Assembly: GCA_905235135.1 (NCBI GenBank)
Contig: CAJOKR010000058.1
Location: forward strand, 1 to 40,184
Origin: an uncultured Bacteroidales bacterium
GTDB taxonomy: Bacteria > Bacteroidota > Bacteroidia > Bacteroidales > WCHB1-69
Direction of reading: 5' to 3'
DNA: 40,184 nt
Below, in pieces: positions 14,163 through 23,571 of the stretch (positions are counted from its first letter, which is position 1; each line of letters opens with the position of its first letter). A model generated the notes under the pieces. It was not told the DNA's origin, ran no database searches, and saw nothing but the letters and a program-made list of their open reading frames with translations. Made by a program: the position numbers and the translations under genes.

Positions 14163-15755
14163 ATGAAAAAGTCTTTGCTGCTCCTTTTTGCGTTTGCTGC
14201 GCTTGCCCTTCAGGGACAAACCCTCACCGAAAGGCTTTTGTGGGAGGACACCACGGGCACGTATAAAATAGAACCGTATAGTTATACCATATCGTTTGAC
14301 CGTGACGGAAATTACTGCTTCTGCGTGAAGAAAGACGGGAATCGAACGGCGGTCTCGAGCAAAGTACCGATAGATGGGCTCTGCTATGCCGGAGAAGGTT
14401 ATTCCAAGTATGGGAGCAGCCGTTTTTTGCGCTTGTGTGATTCCGAAAACGCCGATCCTCTCTATGTTATGAATGGAGATGGAACGAATATCTACGGTCC
14501 GATAGCCGGCCCTGTGATAGGGTATCGTTCGGGAGGAACCCGTCAACATTTCGCCAACACTTCGCTCCGCAACGACACCGCTTTTTTCTATCTTGACGAT
14601 CGTTTGGTCTATTCTACTCCCCAAGAAACCATCAAAAAATTCAAGCTAAAAGACGAAAACTGGGTGGATTTCAGCGACAACGGCAACGCGATCTATTACT
14701 TGGAACAGAATGAGCGTTTCGTGCTGTATGTCAACGACCAACCCGTTGATACTTCCGAACTTCATTTTGACGCATTGGCTATCAACGACAAAGGCGATTA
14801 TCTTTATGCTAAACTCGTTAAGTTTGATATGCCGATTGAGAAATACGATTATGCGTACTTCATTCATACCAAAGACACTGTGTTTGACTATGTCAGAACC
14901 ACTTGGAAATATGCCTTGAAAGAAGATGGAGCCTACTATTGCACTGGCGATGATTGCGGACCGGACTATCTTGTGTTGAACGGACGAATGCGCAAGGGCA
15001 TCGAGGATTTCAGCAACATCACACTGCTTGACAGCAATAATGCATTCTATACTTTTGAAAAAGACAATCATCTTTATCTGAATGTGAATGAAAATGATTA
15101 TTTGGTTGATTTTGAAAGCCTTTCCAATCCTTCAATGGACTCAAACGGTCATTTTGCCTATTACGGGCTGAAAGATTATTACCTGTACAAGGTGGTAGAT
15201 AATGTTATAATTGAAGAGCCGCTCTCAAAATACGGTGTCAGGGCCATGCCCCTCTATATTTCGCCTCAAGGCAGTTCAGTGCATTATTTCAAGACGGATG
15301 ATTCTGTTTATGTATATAAAGACGAAGAGTTGTTATTCAATCCGATACGTAGAACAGAGAAGTTCATGATATATCCTTGGGACGAGGTGTTGCCGAAGAT
15401 GTGGGAGTATGGAAAGCCTTCGTATGGTCATTCCCTTTTCTGTATGAATTACGAAGACAAGGGCTATTTTGTTTATGACGGTCAATTCTCCGAAGCATTG
15501 TTGCCTCTGTTTAAGCAATACGGGGATAATCCGAAACCGGGCGGTGTCGTGGACGGGCTTTTCAATGATTATGGTTATTTTGCAATCCTCAACACGGGTG
15601 AAAAGGAATATCAGGTTGTTGTCAATGGCAGGATTTGTGCTGAACTGTTTAATGTGGACAGCATCTTTTCTGAAAAAAGCTACTTTGACGGTCGGCAAGT
15701 GACCTTTTATGGGATGAAAAACAATGCTGTTTATCAATTTGTTGTGACATTATGA
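14163..15755 (+). CDS. Secreted beta-propeller-like protein of unknown function
   Basis: 530 residues with a signal peptide (MKKSLLLLFAFAALALQGQ). The rest is a succession of ~40-55-residue strand-rich repeats in which an aromatic/Asp pattern recurs: NGNAIYYLEQNERFVLYVND, KGDYLYAKLVKFD, DGAYYCTGDDCGPDYLVLNG, NNAFYTFEKDNHLYLNVNE, NGHFAYYGLKDYYLYKVVD. This resembles WD40-like or NHL-like propellers of Bacteroidota but I cannot assign a family. Probably periplasmic or surface exposed. Its stop overlaps the next ATG (ATGA at 15752-15755), so it is translationally coupled to the TPR protein. Confidence 0.75.
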   Translation: MKKSLLLLFAFAALALQGQTLTERLLWEDTTGTYKIEPYSYTISFDRDGNYCFCVKKDGNRTAVSSKVPIDGLCYAGEGYSKYGSSRFLRLCDSENADPLYVMNGDGTNIYGPIAGPVIGYRSGGTRQHFANTSLRNDTAFFYLDDRLVYSTPQETIKKFKLKDENWVDFSDNGNAIYYLEQNERFVLYVNDQPVDTSELHFDALAINDKGDYLYAKLVKFDMPIEKYDYAYFIHTKDTVFDYVRTTWKYALKEDGAYYCTGDDCGPDYLVLNGRMRKGIEDFSNITLLDSNNAFYTFEKDNHLYLNVNENDYLVDFESLSNPSMDSNGHFAYYGLKDYYLYKVVDNVIIEEPLSKYGVRAMPLYISPQGSSVHYFKTDDSVYVYKDEELLFNPIRRTEKFMIYPWDEVLPKMWEYGKPSYGHSLFCMNYEDKGYFVYDGQFSEALLPLFKQYGDNPKPGGVVDGLFNDYGYFAILNTGEKEYQVVVNGRICAELFNVDSIFSEKSYFDGRQVTFYGMKNNAVYQFVVTL

Positions 15756-16588
15756 AAACCAGACTAATACTGTTGTTGCTGCTCTTGTTTAGCGTTGTCG
15801 CTTTCGGACAGAAAATGCCTTCCGACTATTTCCAGGAGGCGCACGATTATTTTGAGGAGGGCAAATTGGACAAGGCGTTGGCCGGATATATGTACATCGT
15901 GGAGAATCATCCCCGCAACGAGTTGTACCCGAGGGCGTTGAACAATGCCGGATATATCTGTTTGCTACAGAAAAAATATAAGAAGGCAATAGAAGTGTTT
16001 TCATTAATCTTGAATGGAAACCAAGACGAGCGTGAACCGTCGGGCGGGAACATCATGGCATCCCCATACGCCAATTATTGCCACTGGGCTGCCTGCCACA
16101 TCAGTGACTGCTATTACGAGTTGCGACGATATGACTCCGCTTTGTGTTATTGGGCTCTTGCCGACACGGTATACCCCTTTCTGAGCGATTGTGGCAACGC
16201 CTACGCCGAGAACGATATCCACACCTCCTTGCACTATGCCGACATCTACCAGAAACTCGGACAACCCGACAAAGCCATCGAGAAACTGCTCCCCCAAGTT
16301 TTCAATACCGGTTTGGCTGACAACTCGAAAATCCTCACCGAATTGAAGAAGTTGCTGGCCGGAAAACGCAAATTGCCTGAAAAGCTAGACCAGGCCATTG
16401 ACAACGTTTATCTGAAAACCTTCACCTCGAATTATGGTGATTACGAACGTTACTGCATCCAGTGGCTTGGCGTTGAAATCCGTTATCCTTTTCGACCCTT
16501 CAACAGCACTGACTACAATAAAGCGAATGTCATGAAATGGATGCGTGAGAGCGATTTTTACCAGATGGTCTCGAATATGAAACGGTAA
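15752..16588 (+). CDS. Secreted tetratricopeptide-repeat protein
   Basis: 278 residues with a signal peptide (MKTRLILLLLLLFSVVAFGQ). TPR-type helix pairs follow: SDYFQEAHDYFEEGKLDKAL, LYPRALNNAGYICLLQKKYK, CYYELRRYDSALCYWALAD, and YADIYQKLGQPDKAIEKLLP. TPRs mediate protein-protein contacts, here in the periplasm. It overlaps the upstream gene by 4 nt (ATGA), so it probably works with that propeller-like protein. A perfect hairpin and a 28-bp palindrome follow the stop. Confidence 0.78.
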   Translation: MKTRLILLLLLLFSVVAFGQKMPSDYFQEAHDYFEEGKLDKALAGYMYIVENHPRNELYPRALNNAGYICLLQKKYKKAIEVFSLILNGNQDEREPSGGNIMASPYANYCHWAACHISDCYYELRRYDSALCYWALADTVYPFLSDCGNAYAENDIHTSLHYADIYQKLGQPDKAIEKLLPQVFNTGLADNSKILTELKKLLAGKRKLPEKLDQAIDNVYLKTFTSNYGDYERYCIQWLGVEIRYPFRPFNSTDYNKANVMKWMRESDFYQMVSNMKR

Positions 16589-16592
16589 TAAA

Positions 16593-16621
16593 AACGGGGA
16601 ACCCTTCCGAGTTCCCCGTTT
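16593..16621 (+). terminator. Hairpin between convergent genes
   Basis: AACGGGGAAC (16593-16602) pairs perfectly with GTTCCCCGTT (16611-16620), with an 8-nt loop, 5 nt after the TPR stop. The T-run is short, so termination may be weak. Confidence 0.65.
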
Positions 16622-16622
16622 C

Positions 16623-16650
16623 GTAGAGACGCAAAATTTTGCGTCTCTAC
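16623..16650. repeat. 28-bp palindrome of the GTAGAGACGC family, copy 1
   Basis: Perfect palindrome with arms GTAGAGACGC/GCGTCTCTAC and centre AAAATTTT. The same arms recur at 28156 and 29212. It lies between two convergent genes. Confidence 0.9.
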
Positions 16651-16668
16651 CTATAAGTCTCAAGCCTA

Positions 16669-17112
16669 TTATTTGTGGTTTTCCTTGAACAGTTTCAATC
16701 TCTCTTCCAAGATCGGGAACTGTCTGCGCGGGGTCAGGGAGACGCAGGCGCGGAGGCCTTCGTTGCGCTCGCTGCCGCAAGTGCTTAAGGAGATGGCACT
16801 TACGCCGTAGTACAGGAATTCGTGCAGCAGCTCGTCGCTGGTCATGCCCGGGTAAGCCACGGTGAAGTAGAAGCCGTCGGCCAGCGGTTTGTCGCCGTCC
16901 TTGTCATAGACGATTTCGAAGCCGTTGTCGGTGAATATCTTCTTCATGATGGCGGCCTTCTCGCCGTACTCCTTCACATCTTCGATGTAGTTGTAGGTGC
17001 CGTCGTTGCAGGCCTTGAGGATGGCGGCCATGGCGTACTGTGCGGAGTGCGCAACGCCGGAACTGATAGCATAGACCGTGCCGTAGATGATGGCGCGACC
17101 GAGCTTCTTCAT
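16669..17112 (-). CDS. PLP-dependent aminotransferase, C-terminal part (frameshifted)
   Basis: This is the end of the class I/II aminotransferase that starts at 17977. Residues run from MKKLGRAIIYGTVYAISSG through SAQYAMAAILKA and MKKIFTDNGFEIVYDKDG to the C-terminal domain (GFYFTVAYPGMT, LRACVSLTPRRQF). The same frame reads upstream as LYNREFDDLEPYFK to about 17152, where it should join the first part. The join needs a +1 shift (one extra base, or two lost, near the MSTL codons). The two parts together would be about 435 residues, the usual size of this family. Confidence 0.82.
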   Translation of the reverse strand: MKKLGRAIIYGTVYAISSGVAHSAQYAMAAILKACNDGTYNYIEDVKEYGEKAAIMKKIFTDNGFEIVYDKDGDKPLADGFYFTVAYPGMTSDELLHEFLYYGVSAISLSTCGSERNEGLRACVSLTPRRQFPILEERLKLFKENHK

Positions 17113-17977
17113 CTTGAAGTAGGGCTCCAGGTCGTCGAACTCTCTGTTGTAGAGTGGACATGATCATCAGGGCGATACGCTCACCGGCATAGCTGAATGC
17201 CTTGGAACCGGAGATCAGCAGGGCATAGTTGTCGGTGTACTTGCCGACGCTCGGCTGGTAGGGCGGGATGCCCGGCGCGGAGATGTTCTGGCGGAAGTCC
17301 ATGCCGAAGTAGGCGAGGTCTTCGAAGACGAACACGTCGTACTTGTTGGCCATGTCGCCGATGATTTGCAGCTCCTCCTCGGTGAAACAGATCCAGGAAG
17401 GATTGTTGGGGTTGGAGTACATGATGGTGTGGATGTTGCCCTTTTCGAGGTAGCTCTCCAGTTTGGCGCGAAGCTTCGGACCGCGGAAGTTATAGACGTC
17501 GAAAGTCTCGTATTTGAGGCCCATGACGCGGTGTTGTTGCTTCTGCACGGGGAAGCCGGGGTCGATGAAAAGGGTGGTGTCGCGTTCCTTGCGACAGCGC
17601 ACGAAGGTCATGAAGCCCGCCATGCCGCCCATCATGGAACCGACGGTCGGGATGCAGTTTTCGGGCTCGACTTCGAGGTCGATGAAGTTCTTGACGAAGC
17701 GTGCGGTTTCCTGTTTCAGGGCCGGAATACCCTCGATGTCGGGGTAGATGGCAGCAACGCCCTTCTTCAGGGCTTCGATCTGTGCCTCCACGCCAACGGC
17801 GCACGGCGGAAGACCGGGAATGCCCATCTCCATACGGACGAACTCCTTGCCGGAAGCCTGCTCGATTTCGTTGATCAGACGTTTCACCTCGCGGATGGAG
17901 GCCTTGCCAACGCTGCTGATGCCGCTCTCAGCGACTTTCTTGTCCACAATTTCTGCGGGAATCGGTGTATTTTTCAT
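16904..17977 (-). CDS. PLP-dependent aminotransferase, N-terminal part (frameshifted)
   Basis: The ATG at 17977 follows a -7 box at 18016; longer upstream frames cross the promoter. Fold-type I aminotransferase of the kind common in Bacteroidales: MEMGIPGLPP near the N-terminus, AAIYPDIEGIPALK, PTVGSMMGG, the substrate/PLP region MYSNPNNPSWICF with a conserved Asn, VFEDLAYFGMD and the PLP lysine in LISGSKAFSYAGERIAL. After about residue 275 (MIMSTL, near 17150) the frame is wrong and the remaining ~80 codons are not real protein. Substrate not determined from sequence. Whether the frameshift is genuine is unclear; everything else looks functional. Confidence 0.85.
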   Translation of the reverse strand: MKNTPIPAEIVDKKVAESGISSVGKASIREVKRLINEIEQASGKEFVRMEMGIPGLPPCAVGVEAQIEALKKGVAAIYPDIEGIPALKQETARFVKNFIDLEVEPENCIPTVGSMMGGMAGFMTFVRCRKERDTTLFIDPGFPVQKQQHRVMGLKYETFDVYNFRGPKLRAKLESYLEKGNIHTIMYSNPNNPSWICFTEEELQIIGDMANKYDVFVFEDLAYFGMDFRQNISAPGIPPYQPSVGKYTDNYALLISGSKAFSYAGERIALMIMSTLQQRVRRPGALLQDEEARSRHHLRHGLCYQFRRCALRTVRHGRHPQGLQRRHLQLHRRCEGVRREGRHHEEDIHRQRLRNRL

Positions 17978-18015
17978 ACTGATATATTGATAGTTATAAA
18001 TTCTAAAATCCGTCG

Positions 18016-18024
18016 GCAAAGATA
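18016..18024 (-). promoter_or_regulatory. Promoter -7 box for the aminotransferase gene
   Basis: Minus strand reads TATCTTTGC, 39 nt upstream of the ATG at 17977. It is divergent from the epimerase promoter 47 nt away. Confidence 0.65.
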
Positions 18025-18070
18025 CATTTTTTTTCGGAAAGATAGAGCGCGATATTTTGAGTGATTTTTG

Positions 18071-18079
18071 TATTTTCGC
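18071..18079 (+). promoter_or_regulatory. Promoter -7 box for the epimerase gene
   Basis: TATTTTCGC, one mismatch from TAnnTTTGC, 20 nt before the ATG at 18099. Confidence 0.55.
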
Positions 18080-18098
18080 GGCCTTAAAAATACGGCAA

Positions 18099-19520
18099 AT
18101 GAAGAAGAACATATTCCTGACGGGTGCTACGGGCACCATGGGCTGGGCGGGATTGCAGGAACTGATGCAGTACCCTGACCAATATGCTGTCACCATTTTG
18201 GCACGTAAAAGCTCCAAAAATGAGAAGAAACTGGCTCCCATTGCGGACAAAATCCGCATTGTGTGGGGTGACCTGATGAACTACGATGATGTGCTTCGGG
18301 GCGTCACTGGCGCGGATGTCGTGCTACACGTGGGCGGCATGGTCTCCCCCTCGGCGGACTACTATCCCGAGAAAACGCTGAAAGTCAATGTCACTGCGGC
18401 GGAGAATGTGGTGCGGGCCATCCTCGCGCAACCCAACGCCGACGACATCAAGGCCGTCTATATCGGTTCGGTGGCCCAGACCTCCGACCGTCCCGTGCCG
18501 TTGCACTGGGGGCGCACCGGCGACCCCATATGCGCGAGCGAGTTCGACTGCTACGGCGTCAGCAAAATCATCGCTGAGCGCGTCTTCGCCGATTCGGGGC
18601 TCAAGCACTGGGTGAGCCTACGGCAGTCGGGCATCCTCTATCCCGGCATTTTGAAAAACTTCGATCCCATCATGTTCCACGTGCCCATCAAGGGCGTGTT
18701 GGAGTGGGCCACTGTGGAGGATTCCGGCCGACTGTTGGAGCGAGTCTGCCGCGACGAGGTGCCGGAGGCCTTCTGGAACCGTTTCTATAACATCAGCAGC
18801 GGTCCGGATTATCGCATGACCAATTATGCGTTCGAAGGTCGCATCCTTAAGGCCACCTATTGCCCGAAACCGGAGAAGATTTTCAACACCAACTGGTTCG
18901 CCCTCAAGAATTTCCATGGTCAATACTACTTGGATGCCGATGTGCTGGAGGAATTCCTGCACTTCCGCGCCAACATCCCCATCGATGACTATTTCCAGCA
19001 GTTGAGCGACCTTGTACCGTGGTTTTTCAGACTGGCGAAACTTGCCCCGCCGTTTGTCATCAAGCTGGCTCTGCGTACTTTGGCCAACAAGAAAACCTAC
19101 GGCACGCAGTACTGGATCAAGCACAACGACGAGCGTCGTATCAAGGCCTACTTCGGCAGCATGGAGCGTTATCAGGCCATCCCAGGTTGGAAGGAACAGG
19201 ATCTGTCGGAACCGCCCGGAAAAGAGCAGGCGGTGCATATCGATCACGGCTACGACGAGTCGAAACCGATTTCCGAACTGACTTTCAGTGACTTGCAAGC
19301 GGCTGCGGCGTTCCGTGGCGGCGAACTCGTTTCCACGGAATACGACGGCGACCCTGCGAAGAAGCTGACCTGGCGTTGTCACGACGGCCACACCTTCGAG
19401 GCTTCTCCGAGGTTGATCCTCGAAGGCGGTCACTGGTGCCCCGACTGTCTGCCGCCGGAATGGCACTATGCGGAGCAGGCCGCGCACAACCCGTTCCTCG
19501 CGCAAGTCGTGCGCCCGTAG
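18099..19520 (+). CDS. NAD-dependent epimerase/dehydratase with C-terminal zinc ribbon
   Basis: 473 residues from the ATG at 18099 (an earlier start would lie in the promoter). Extended short-chain dehydrogenase: nucleotide-binding loop FLTGATGTMG (residues ~6-15), acidic strand end (VWGDLMNYDD), HVGGMVSP, and the catalytic Tyr-x3-Lys in CYGVSKI (near residue 157). After the ~330-residue core, helices and a short C-terminal module follow with four zinc-ligand candidates (TWRCHDGHTFEASPR, then GGHWCPDCLPPEW). Zinc-ribbon fusions of SDR proteins are known in Bacteroidales but I cannot name the substrate. Single gene with a hairpin terminator after it; divergent from the aminotransferase. Confidence 0.8.
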   Translation: MKKNIFLTGATGTMGWAGLQELMQYPDQYAVTILARKSSKNEKKLAPIADKIRIVWGDLMNYDDVLRGVTGADVVLHVGGMVSPSADYYPEKTLKVNVTAAENVVRAILAQPNADDIKAVYIGSVAQTSDRPVPLHWGRTGDPICASEFDCYGVSKIIAERVFADSGLKHWVSLRQSGILYPGILKNFDPIMFHVPIKGVLEWATVEDSGRLLERVCRDEVPEAFWNRFYNISSGPDYRMTNYAFEGRILKATYCPKPEKIFNTNWFALKNFHGQYYLDADVLEEFLHFRANIPIDDYFQQLSDLVPWFFRLAKLAPPFVIKLALRTLANKKTYGTQYWIKHNDERRIKAYFGSMERYQAIPGWKEQDLSEPPGKEQAVHIDHGYDESKPISELTFSDLQAAAAFRGGELVSTEYDGDPAKKLTWRCHDGHTFEASPRLILEGGHWCPDCLPPEWHYAEQAAHNPFLAQVVRP

Positions 19521-19572
19521 GCGTCAGTTTTGCGCCTTTCGAGCCCTTATATTATATAAATGTGGTATCGAA

Positions 19573-19609
19573 GATGGAAGTTTTCACGAGCTGAAAATTT
19601 CCATCTTTT
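19573..19609 (+). terminator. Terminator of the epimerase gene
   Basis: GATGGAA (19573-19579) pairs with TTCCATC (19599-19605), extended by TTTTC/GAAAA, followed by TTTT. About 50 nt after the stop. Confidence 0.7.
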
Positions 19610-19688
19610 GCATATTATACTGATAATCACATTGTTGTATGGCGAAAATAAAAAACGGGAAGGTGGCTCAATTAAAGCAAAAAAATGC

Positions 19689-19697
19689 TACTTTTGC
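19689..19697 (+). promoter_or_regulatory. Promoter -7 box for ppiD
   Basis: TACTTTTGC, 48 nt before the ATG at 19745. Confidence 0.65.
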
Positions 19698-19744
19698 GCG
19701 CTAATTTTTGAAATATAATGTATAACTAAAAAATAAAAGATTTT

Positions 19745-21907
19745 ATGGCAGCAATTGGCGCAATTCGTAAGCACGGTGTGCTTTTATTGGTAATCATCGG
19801 TTTAGCCCTGTTAGCATTCATTTTGGGTGACCTTTCGAACGTGACCCGCACATTCTCGAACAAGTATGTGATGGCTAAGATCGATGGCAAGAAGATGGAC
19901 CAGACTTACAGCAAGCAGTATGAGGAGAACACTGCCCTCATGAAACTCCTGCAAAACAAGAACTCCCTGGAAGACAACGAGACCTACCAGATTCACGACA
20001 TGACCTGGCAGCAGATGCTTCAGGAACAGGTGTTGGACAAGCAGTTGGAGAAGTTAGGTATGGCCTACAACAATCAGATGATTGAGGATTTCAAAGAGAA
20101 CATGCTCGCGTCGCTCCAGCAGCCCAACCAGTTCATCGCGCAGTTCGCTAATGCGTTGGCACAGCAGGTGGGTCCCGAGAACGCGATGGCCATCATTTCC
20201 AACATTGAGGCTTACGCAAACAACGACCAGGCTAAGGATATCTACAACGCTTATCAGGCGCTCGTCCGCTTCGCCATCAGCGCGGAAAAGTCCCAACAGT
20301 ATTTCGCTCTCGCGCAGAATTCCGTTTATTTCTCCGATCCGTTGGCCAAGCAACTCGCTAAGGACAACAAGATGGCGATGGTTTCTTTGATGACCATCAA
20401 CCCCGAACTCTCCGCCTTCCAGAGCCTGAAACCCGAAGTCTCTGAGAAAGAGATTAAGGATTTCTACAATGAACATAAGAAAGATGTCTTCACCGTGCAG
20501 GACAAGAACCGCGACATCAACGTGGCCGTGTTCCCCATCAACCCCACTCCTGCTGACCTGAAGGCCATCGAGGATAGCGTTCGCAAAGACTTCGCTGCTT
20601 TCACGCAGGCTTCCTCCATCGCTGAATACAACATCTCCAAGGGTAACGCTGGTGCAGTTGATAGCACTTACTTCAAGGAAAGCGACATCAACCTGCCCGA
20701 ACTTGACAGCCTCATCTTCAAGTCTTCTGTTGGCAGCTTCATTGAGCCCTTCACCTACGAGAATGTGAAATGGTACTTCGGCAAGGTGTTCGGCGTCGCC
20801 AACCGTCCCGACTCCGTGCTCGTGGCCACCATCGAGCTCCCGTTCAAGACCGCTTCTTACAAAGAGGCTCCCTATTCCAAGAAGGAAGCCCGTCTGTTGG
20901 CCGACAGCTTGCGTCAGGTCATCACTTCCGGTCAGACCTCCATTTTCGCTGAGCAGCCCAACTACCTCTATGGTCGTGAGCAGGGTGACACCACCTTCTG
21001 GCTCCCCGAGCGCGGTACCATGCCCGAACTTTACAACAGCCTGCTGACCACTCCGAACGGCGGCATCTATGTTTATAAAGCTCCCAACGGCTACATCGTC
21101 TTCCAAGTGCTCGACCGCACTCAACTCATCGAGAAGCGTCAGTTCGTGCTCTATGATTATGACATCACCGCTTCAGACGCTACTGTCAGCGCACTGCGTT
21201 CCCAAGCCAACCAGTTCGCCGCTGGTGTTTCCAACAACGAGGAACTCCTCGCCGCTGCTGCTAAGCAGGGTATTCAGGTTGTCAACGGTGACCACGTGAC
21301 CTCCATGGCTGCCAACATCGGTCAGCTGCCTAACTGTCGCGACATCGTTAGCTGGGCCTTCGGTGACGATGTGAAGAAAGACGCTATTTCCGATGTGTTC
21401 AACATCAACCGCATGTTCTTCGCCGTGGCTTCCGTGGCTAATGTCCGCGAAGCTGGCGAGCAGAAATACAAAGATGTGAAAGACGAGATCAAGACCATGC
21501 TGGAGCACCAGAACAAGATTGACCTGGTGGCTGAGCAACTCAATAAGGAACTCGCTTCCGGCGGTATGCAGGCTGTGGCTCAGAAGTACTCTGTGCCCGT
21601 CACCGACAGCGTGATGCTGAGCTTCGCTGGCGACTACTACATGAACCGTGGTGTTGACAGTAAAGCCATCGGCCAGATCTTCAACCTGTCTGCTAACAAG
21701 CCCGCCGCAGTTGCCGGTAACAATGTGGCCTACGTGGTCAACGTGAATGAGACCCGCGACGGTCAGGCTTCCCAGAACCTGATGATGGAGAAGAATTACC
21801 TCCAGAATGCCGTCCTCGGCCGCGAGCGCAACGAGAACACCCTGCTGGGTTATCTCATCAGCCAGACCAAAGTGCTCGACAACCGCGTGCGCTTCTATCA
21901 GAAATAA
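19745..21907 (+). CDS. ppiD: PpiD-like periplasmic chaperone / SurA N-terminal domain peptidyl-prolyl isomerase
   Basis: 720 residues, the usual length of Bacteroidales PpiD-like proteins. The N-terminus MAAIGAIRKHG is followed by one membrane anchor (~12-28, VLLLVIIGLALLAFILG), then the large periplasmic part: SurA-N-like helical chaperone region (VMAKIDGKKMDQTYSKQYEE through ~250) and a diverged parvulin-like region near 340-460 (ARLLADSLRQVITSG, FWLPERGTMPELYN, GYIVFQVLDRT). Family knowledge: it assists folding of outer-membrane and secreted proteins at the inner membrane. Own promoter; a strong bidirectional hairpin terminator separates it from the convergent cysS. Confidence 0.85.
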   Translation: MAAIGAIRKHGVLLLVIIGLALLAFILGDLSNVTRTFSNKYVMAKIDGKKMDQTYSKQYEENTALMKLLQNKNSLEDNETYQIHDMTWQQMLQEQVLDKQLEKLGMAYNNQMIEDFKENMLASLQQPNQFIAQFANALAQQVGPENAMAIISNIEAYANNDQAKDIYNAYQALVRFAISAEKSQQYFALAQNSVYFSDPLAKQLAKDNKMAMVSLMTINPELSAFQSLKPEVSEKEIKDFYNEHKKDVFTVQDKNRDINVAVFPINPTPADLKAIEDSVRKDFAAFTQASSIAEYNISKGNAGAVDSTYFKESDINLPELDSLIFKSSVGSFIEPFTYENVKWYFGKVFGVANRPDSVLVATIELPFKTASYKEAPYSKKEARLLADSLRQVITSGQTSIFAEQPNYLYGREQGDTTFWLPERGTMPELYNSLLTTPNGGIYVYKAPNGYIVFQVLDRTQLIEKRQFVLYDYDITASDATVSALRSQANQFAAGVSNNEELLAAAAKQGIQVVNGDHVTSMAANIGQLPNCRDIVSWAFGDDVKKDAISDVFNINRMFFAVASVANVREAGEQKYKDVKDEIKTMLEHQNKIDLVAEQLNKELASGGMQAVAQKYSVPVTDSVMLSFAGDYYMNRGVDSKAIGQIFNLSANKPAAVAGNNVAYVVNVNETRDGQASQNLMMEKNYLQNAVLGRERNENTLLGYLISQTKVLDNRVRFYQK

Positions 21908-21997
21908 GACGTAAGACTTTAGACTTGAGACTAAAAAAAAGCATCGCGATTGCGGTGCTTTTTTTGTGAAGTCTAAAGTCTAAAGTCTCAAGTCTCA
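21904..21997. repeat. Heptamer arrays in inverted orientation around a terminator
   Basis: Left: ATAAGAC, GTAAGAC, TTTAGAC, TTGAGAC (21904-21931), starting in the ppiD stop codon. Right: AGTCTAA, AGTCTAA, AGTCTCA, AGTCTCA (21970-21997), ending 1 nt before the cysS stop. The two arrays are complementary and so extend the terminator stem. Both keep an exact 7-nt period. Confidence 0.8.
21940..21965. terminator. Bidirectional terminator between ppiD and cysS
   Basis: AGCATCGC/GCGGTGCT stem with a GATT loop, an A-run on the left (21933-21940) and a T-run on the right (21959-21965). It works for both convergent genes. Confidence 0.9.
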
Positions 21998-21998
21998 A

Positions 21999-23489
21999 TT
22001 ACGCTAACGACCACTCGGCGCCATCTTTGGTGTCTTTCACCACGATGCCGGCGGCGTTGAGGTCGTCGCGGATTTTGTCGGAGAGTGCCCAGTTCTTTTC
22101 GGCTTTGGCGGTCTTGCGCATATCCAGAACCAGCTGCATGGCCTTTTCGAGCGCGTCGTGCTCGCGGGTGTCGCCTTGCGCGAGTTCGGGTTTGATGCCG
22201 AGGATGTCGAAGAAGAAGGTGCGGAAGGTGGTCTTCAGCAACTCAATGTCCTCTGCAGTAAGCGTGGCATGGCCATCTTTCACCGCGTTGATGATGCGCA
22301 CTGCATCGAACAGCTCCGCAATCACCATCGGGGTGTTGAAGTCGTCGTTCATGGCTTCGTAGCAGCGTTCCTGCAGCGCGGCGATATTCTCGGTGGAGGT
22401 TGCACCCGGTTTCAGGTTGTTGAGGTGACGCTCGGCAGCGTAAAGTTTCTCCAACCCTTTCTCTGCGGACTGCAAAGCGGCGTTGCTGAAATCGACGGTG
22501 CCACGGTAGGAGGCCTGCAGCACGAAATAACGAATCGTCATCGGCGAGTAGGGCTTTTCCAACTTGGGATGGTTACCCGTGAAGAACTCGTTGAGGGTGA
22601 TGAAATTGCCTAACGATTTGCCCATCTTCTGCCCTTCGATGGTGATCATGTTGTTATGCATCCAGTATTTGACGGAACTTTTGCCGTTGGCCACGGTGCT
22701 CTGGCACACTTCCGACTCGTGGTGCGGGAACAGCAAGTCCATGCCGCCGCCGTGGATATCGAATTGCTCGCCCAAGTACTTGGTGCTCATGGCGGTGCAT
22801 TCGATGTGCCAGCCAGGGAAACCGACACTCCACGGGGAATTCCAGCGCATGATGTGTTCCGGTGCAGCCTTCTTCCAGAGGGCGAAGTCGGCGGGGTTGT
22901 GCTTTTCGCTCTGGCCGTCCAGTTCGCGGGTGTTGGCAATCAACTCGGCCAGCACACGGCCCGAAAGCTTGCCGTATCCGTAGTCCTTGTCGAATTTCTC
23001 CACATCGAAATAGACAGAACCCTCCGATACGTAGGCATAGCCCTTTTCGAGAATCTTCTGCACCATCTCGATTTGCTCGATGATGTGGCCGGAGGCGCGG
23101 GGCTCGATGGAGGGACCTTTCACGTTGAGGGCATCCATGGCCTTGTGATAGCTGTCCATATAATATTGCGCCACCTCCATAGGCTCTAACTGCTCTAAGC
23201 GGGCCTTCTTGGCGATTTTGTCCTCGCCTTCGTCGGCATCGTGCTCCAAGTGGCCCACGTCGGTGATGTTGCGGACGTAGCGCACCTTGTAGCCGATGTG
23301 TGTCAGGTAGCGGAACACCACGTCGAAGGTCACCGCCGGGCGGGCGTGGCCGAGATGCGGCTCACCATACACCGTCGGACCGCAGACATAGAGTCCCACA
23401 TGGTCGGGCGTGATGGGTTTGAATAGTTCTTTTCTCTTTGATAAGGTGTTGTATAAGAACACTTTACCTTTATTGTCGGTACTTTCCAT
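21999..23489 (-). CDS. cysS: Cysteinyl-tRNA synthetase
   Basis: 496 residues. It charges tRNA-Cys with cysteine in the cytosol. Class I signature HLGH at 45-48 after the zinc ligand Cys36 ([10 protein letters not shown]), further zinc ligands Cys231, His256 and Glu/His in the HHESE region, and the KMGKS loop at 288-292 (canonical KMSKS with Gly for Ser). The C-terminal anticodon-binding helices ([19 protein letters not shown]) are complete. Length is normal. Own promoter at 23521; convergent with ppiD. Confidence 0.96.
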   Translation of the reverse strand: MESTDNKGKVFLYNTLSKRKELFKPITPDHVGLYVCGPTVYGEPHLGHARPAVTFDVVFRYLTHIGYKVRYVRNITDVGHLEHDADEGEDKIAKKARLEQLEPMEVAQYYMDSYHKAMDALNVKGPSIEPRASGHIIEQIEMVQKILEKGYAYVSEGSVYFDVEKFDKDYGYGKLSGRVLAELIANTRELDGQSEKHNPADFALWKKAAPEHIMRWNSPWSVGFPGWHIECTAMSTKYLGEQFDIHGGGMDLLFPHHESEVCQSTVANGKSSVKYWMHNNMITIEGQKMGKSLGNFITLNEFFTGNHPKLEKPYSPMTIRYFVLQASYRGTVDFSNAALQSAEKGLEKLYAAERHLNNLKPGATSTENIAALQERCYEAMNDDFNTPMVIAELFDAVRIINAVKDGHATLTAEDIELLKTTFRTFFFDILGIKPELAQGDTREHDALEKAMQLVLDMRKTAKAEKNWALSDKIRDDLNAAGIVVKDTKDGAEWSLA

Positions 23490-23520
23490 ATCGTTGGTTT
23501 TTATTTTTTCAAAAAGAGGG

Positions 23521-23529
23521 GCAAAGGTA
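23521..23529 (-). promoter_or_regulatory. Promoter -7 box for cysS
   Basis: Minus strand reads TACCTTTGC, 32 nt upstream of the cysS ATG. Confidence 0.65.
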
Positions 23530-23571
23530 CATAAATTATGGATATGCCGCGGTTTGTATGCGAGGAATTGT

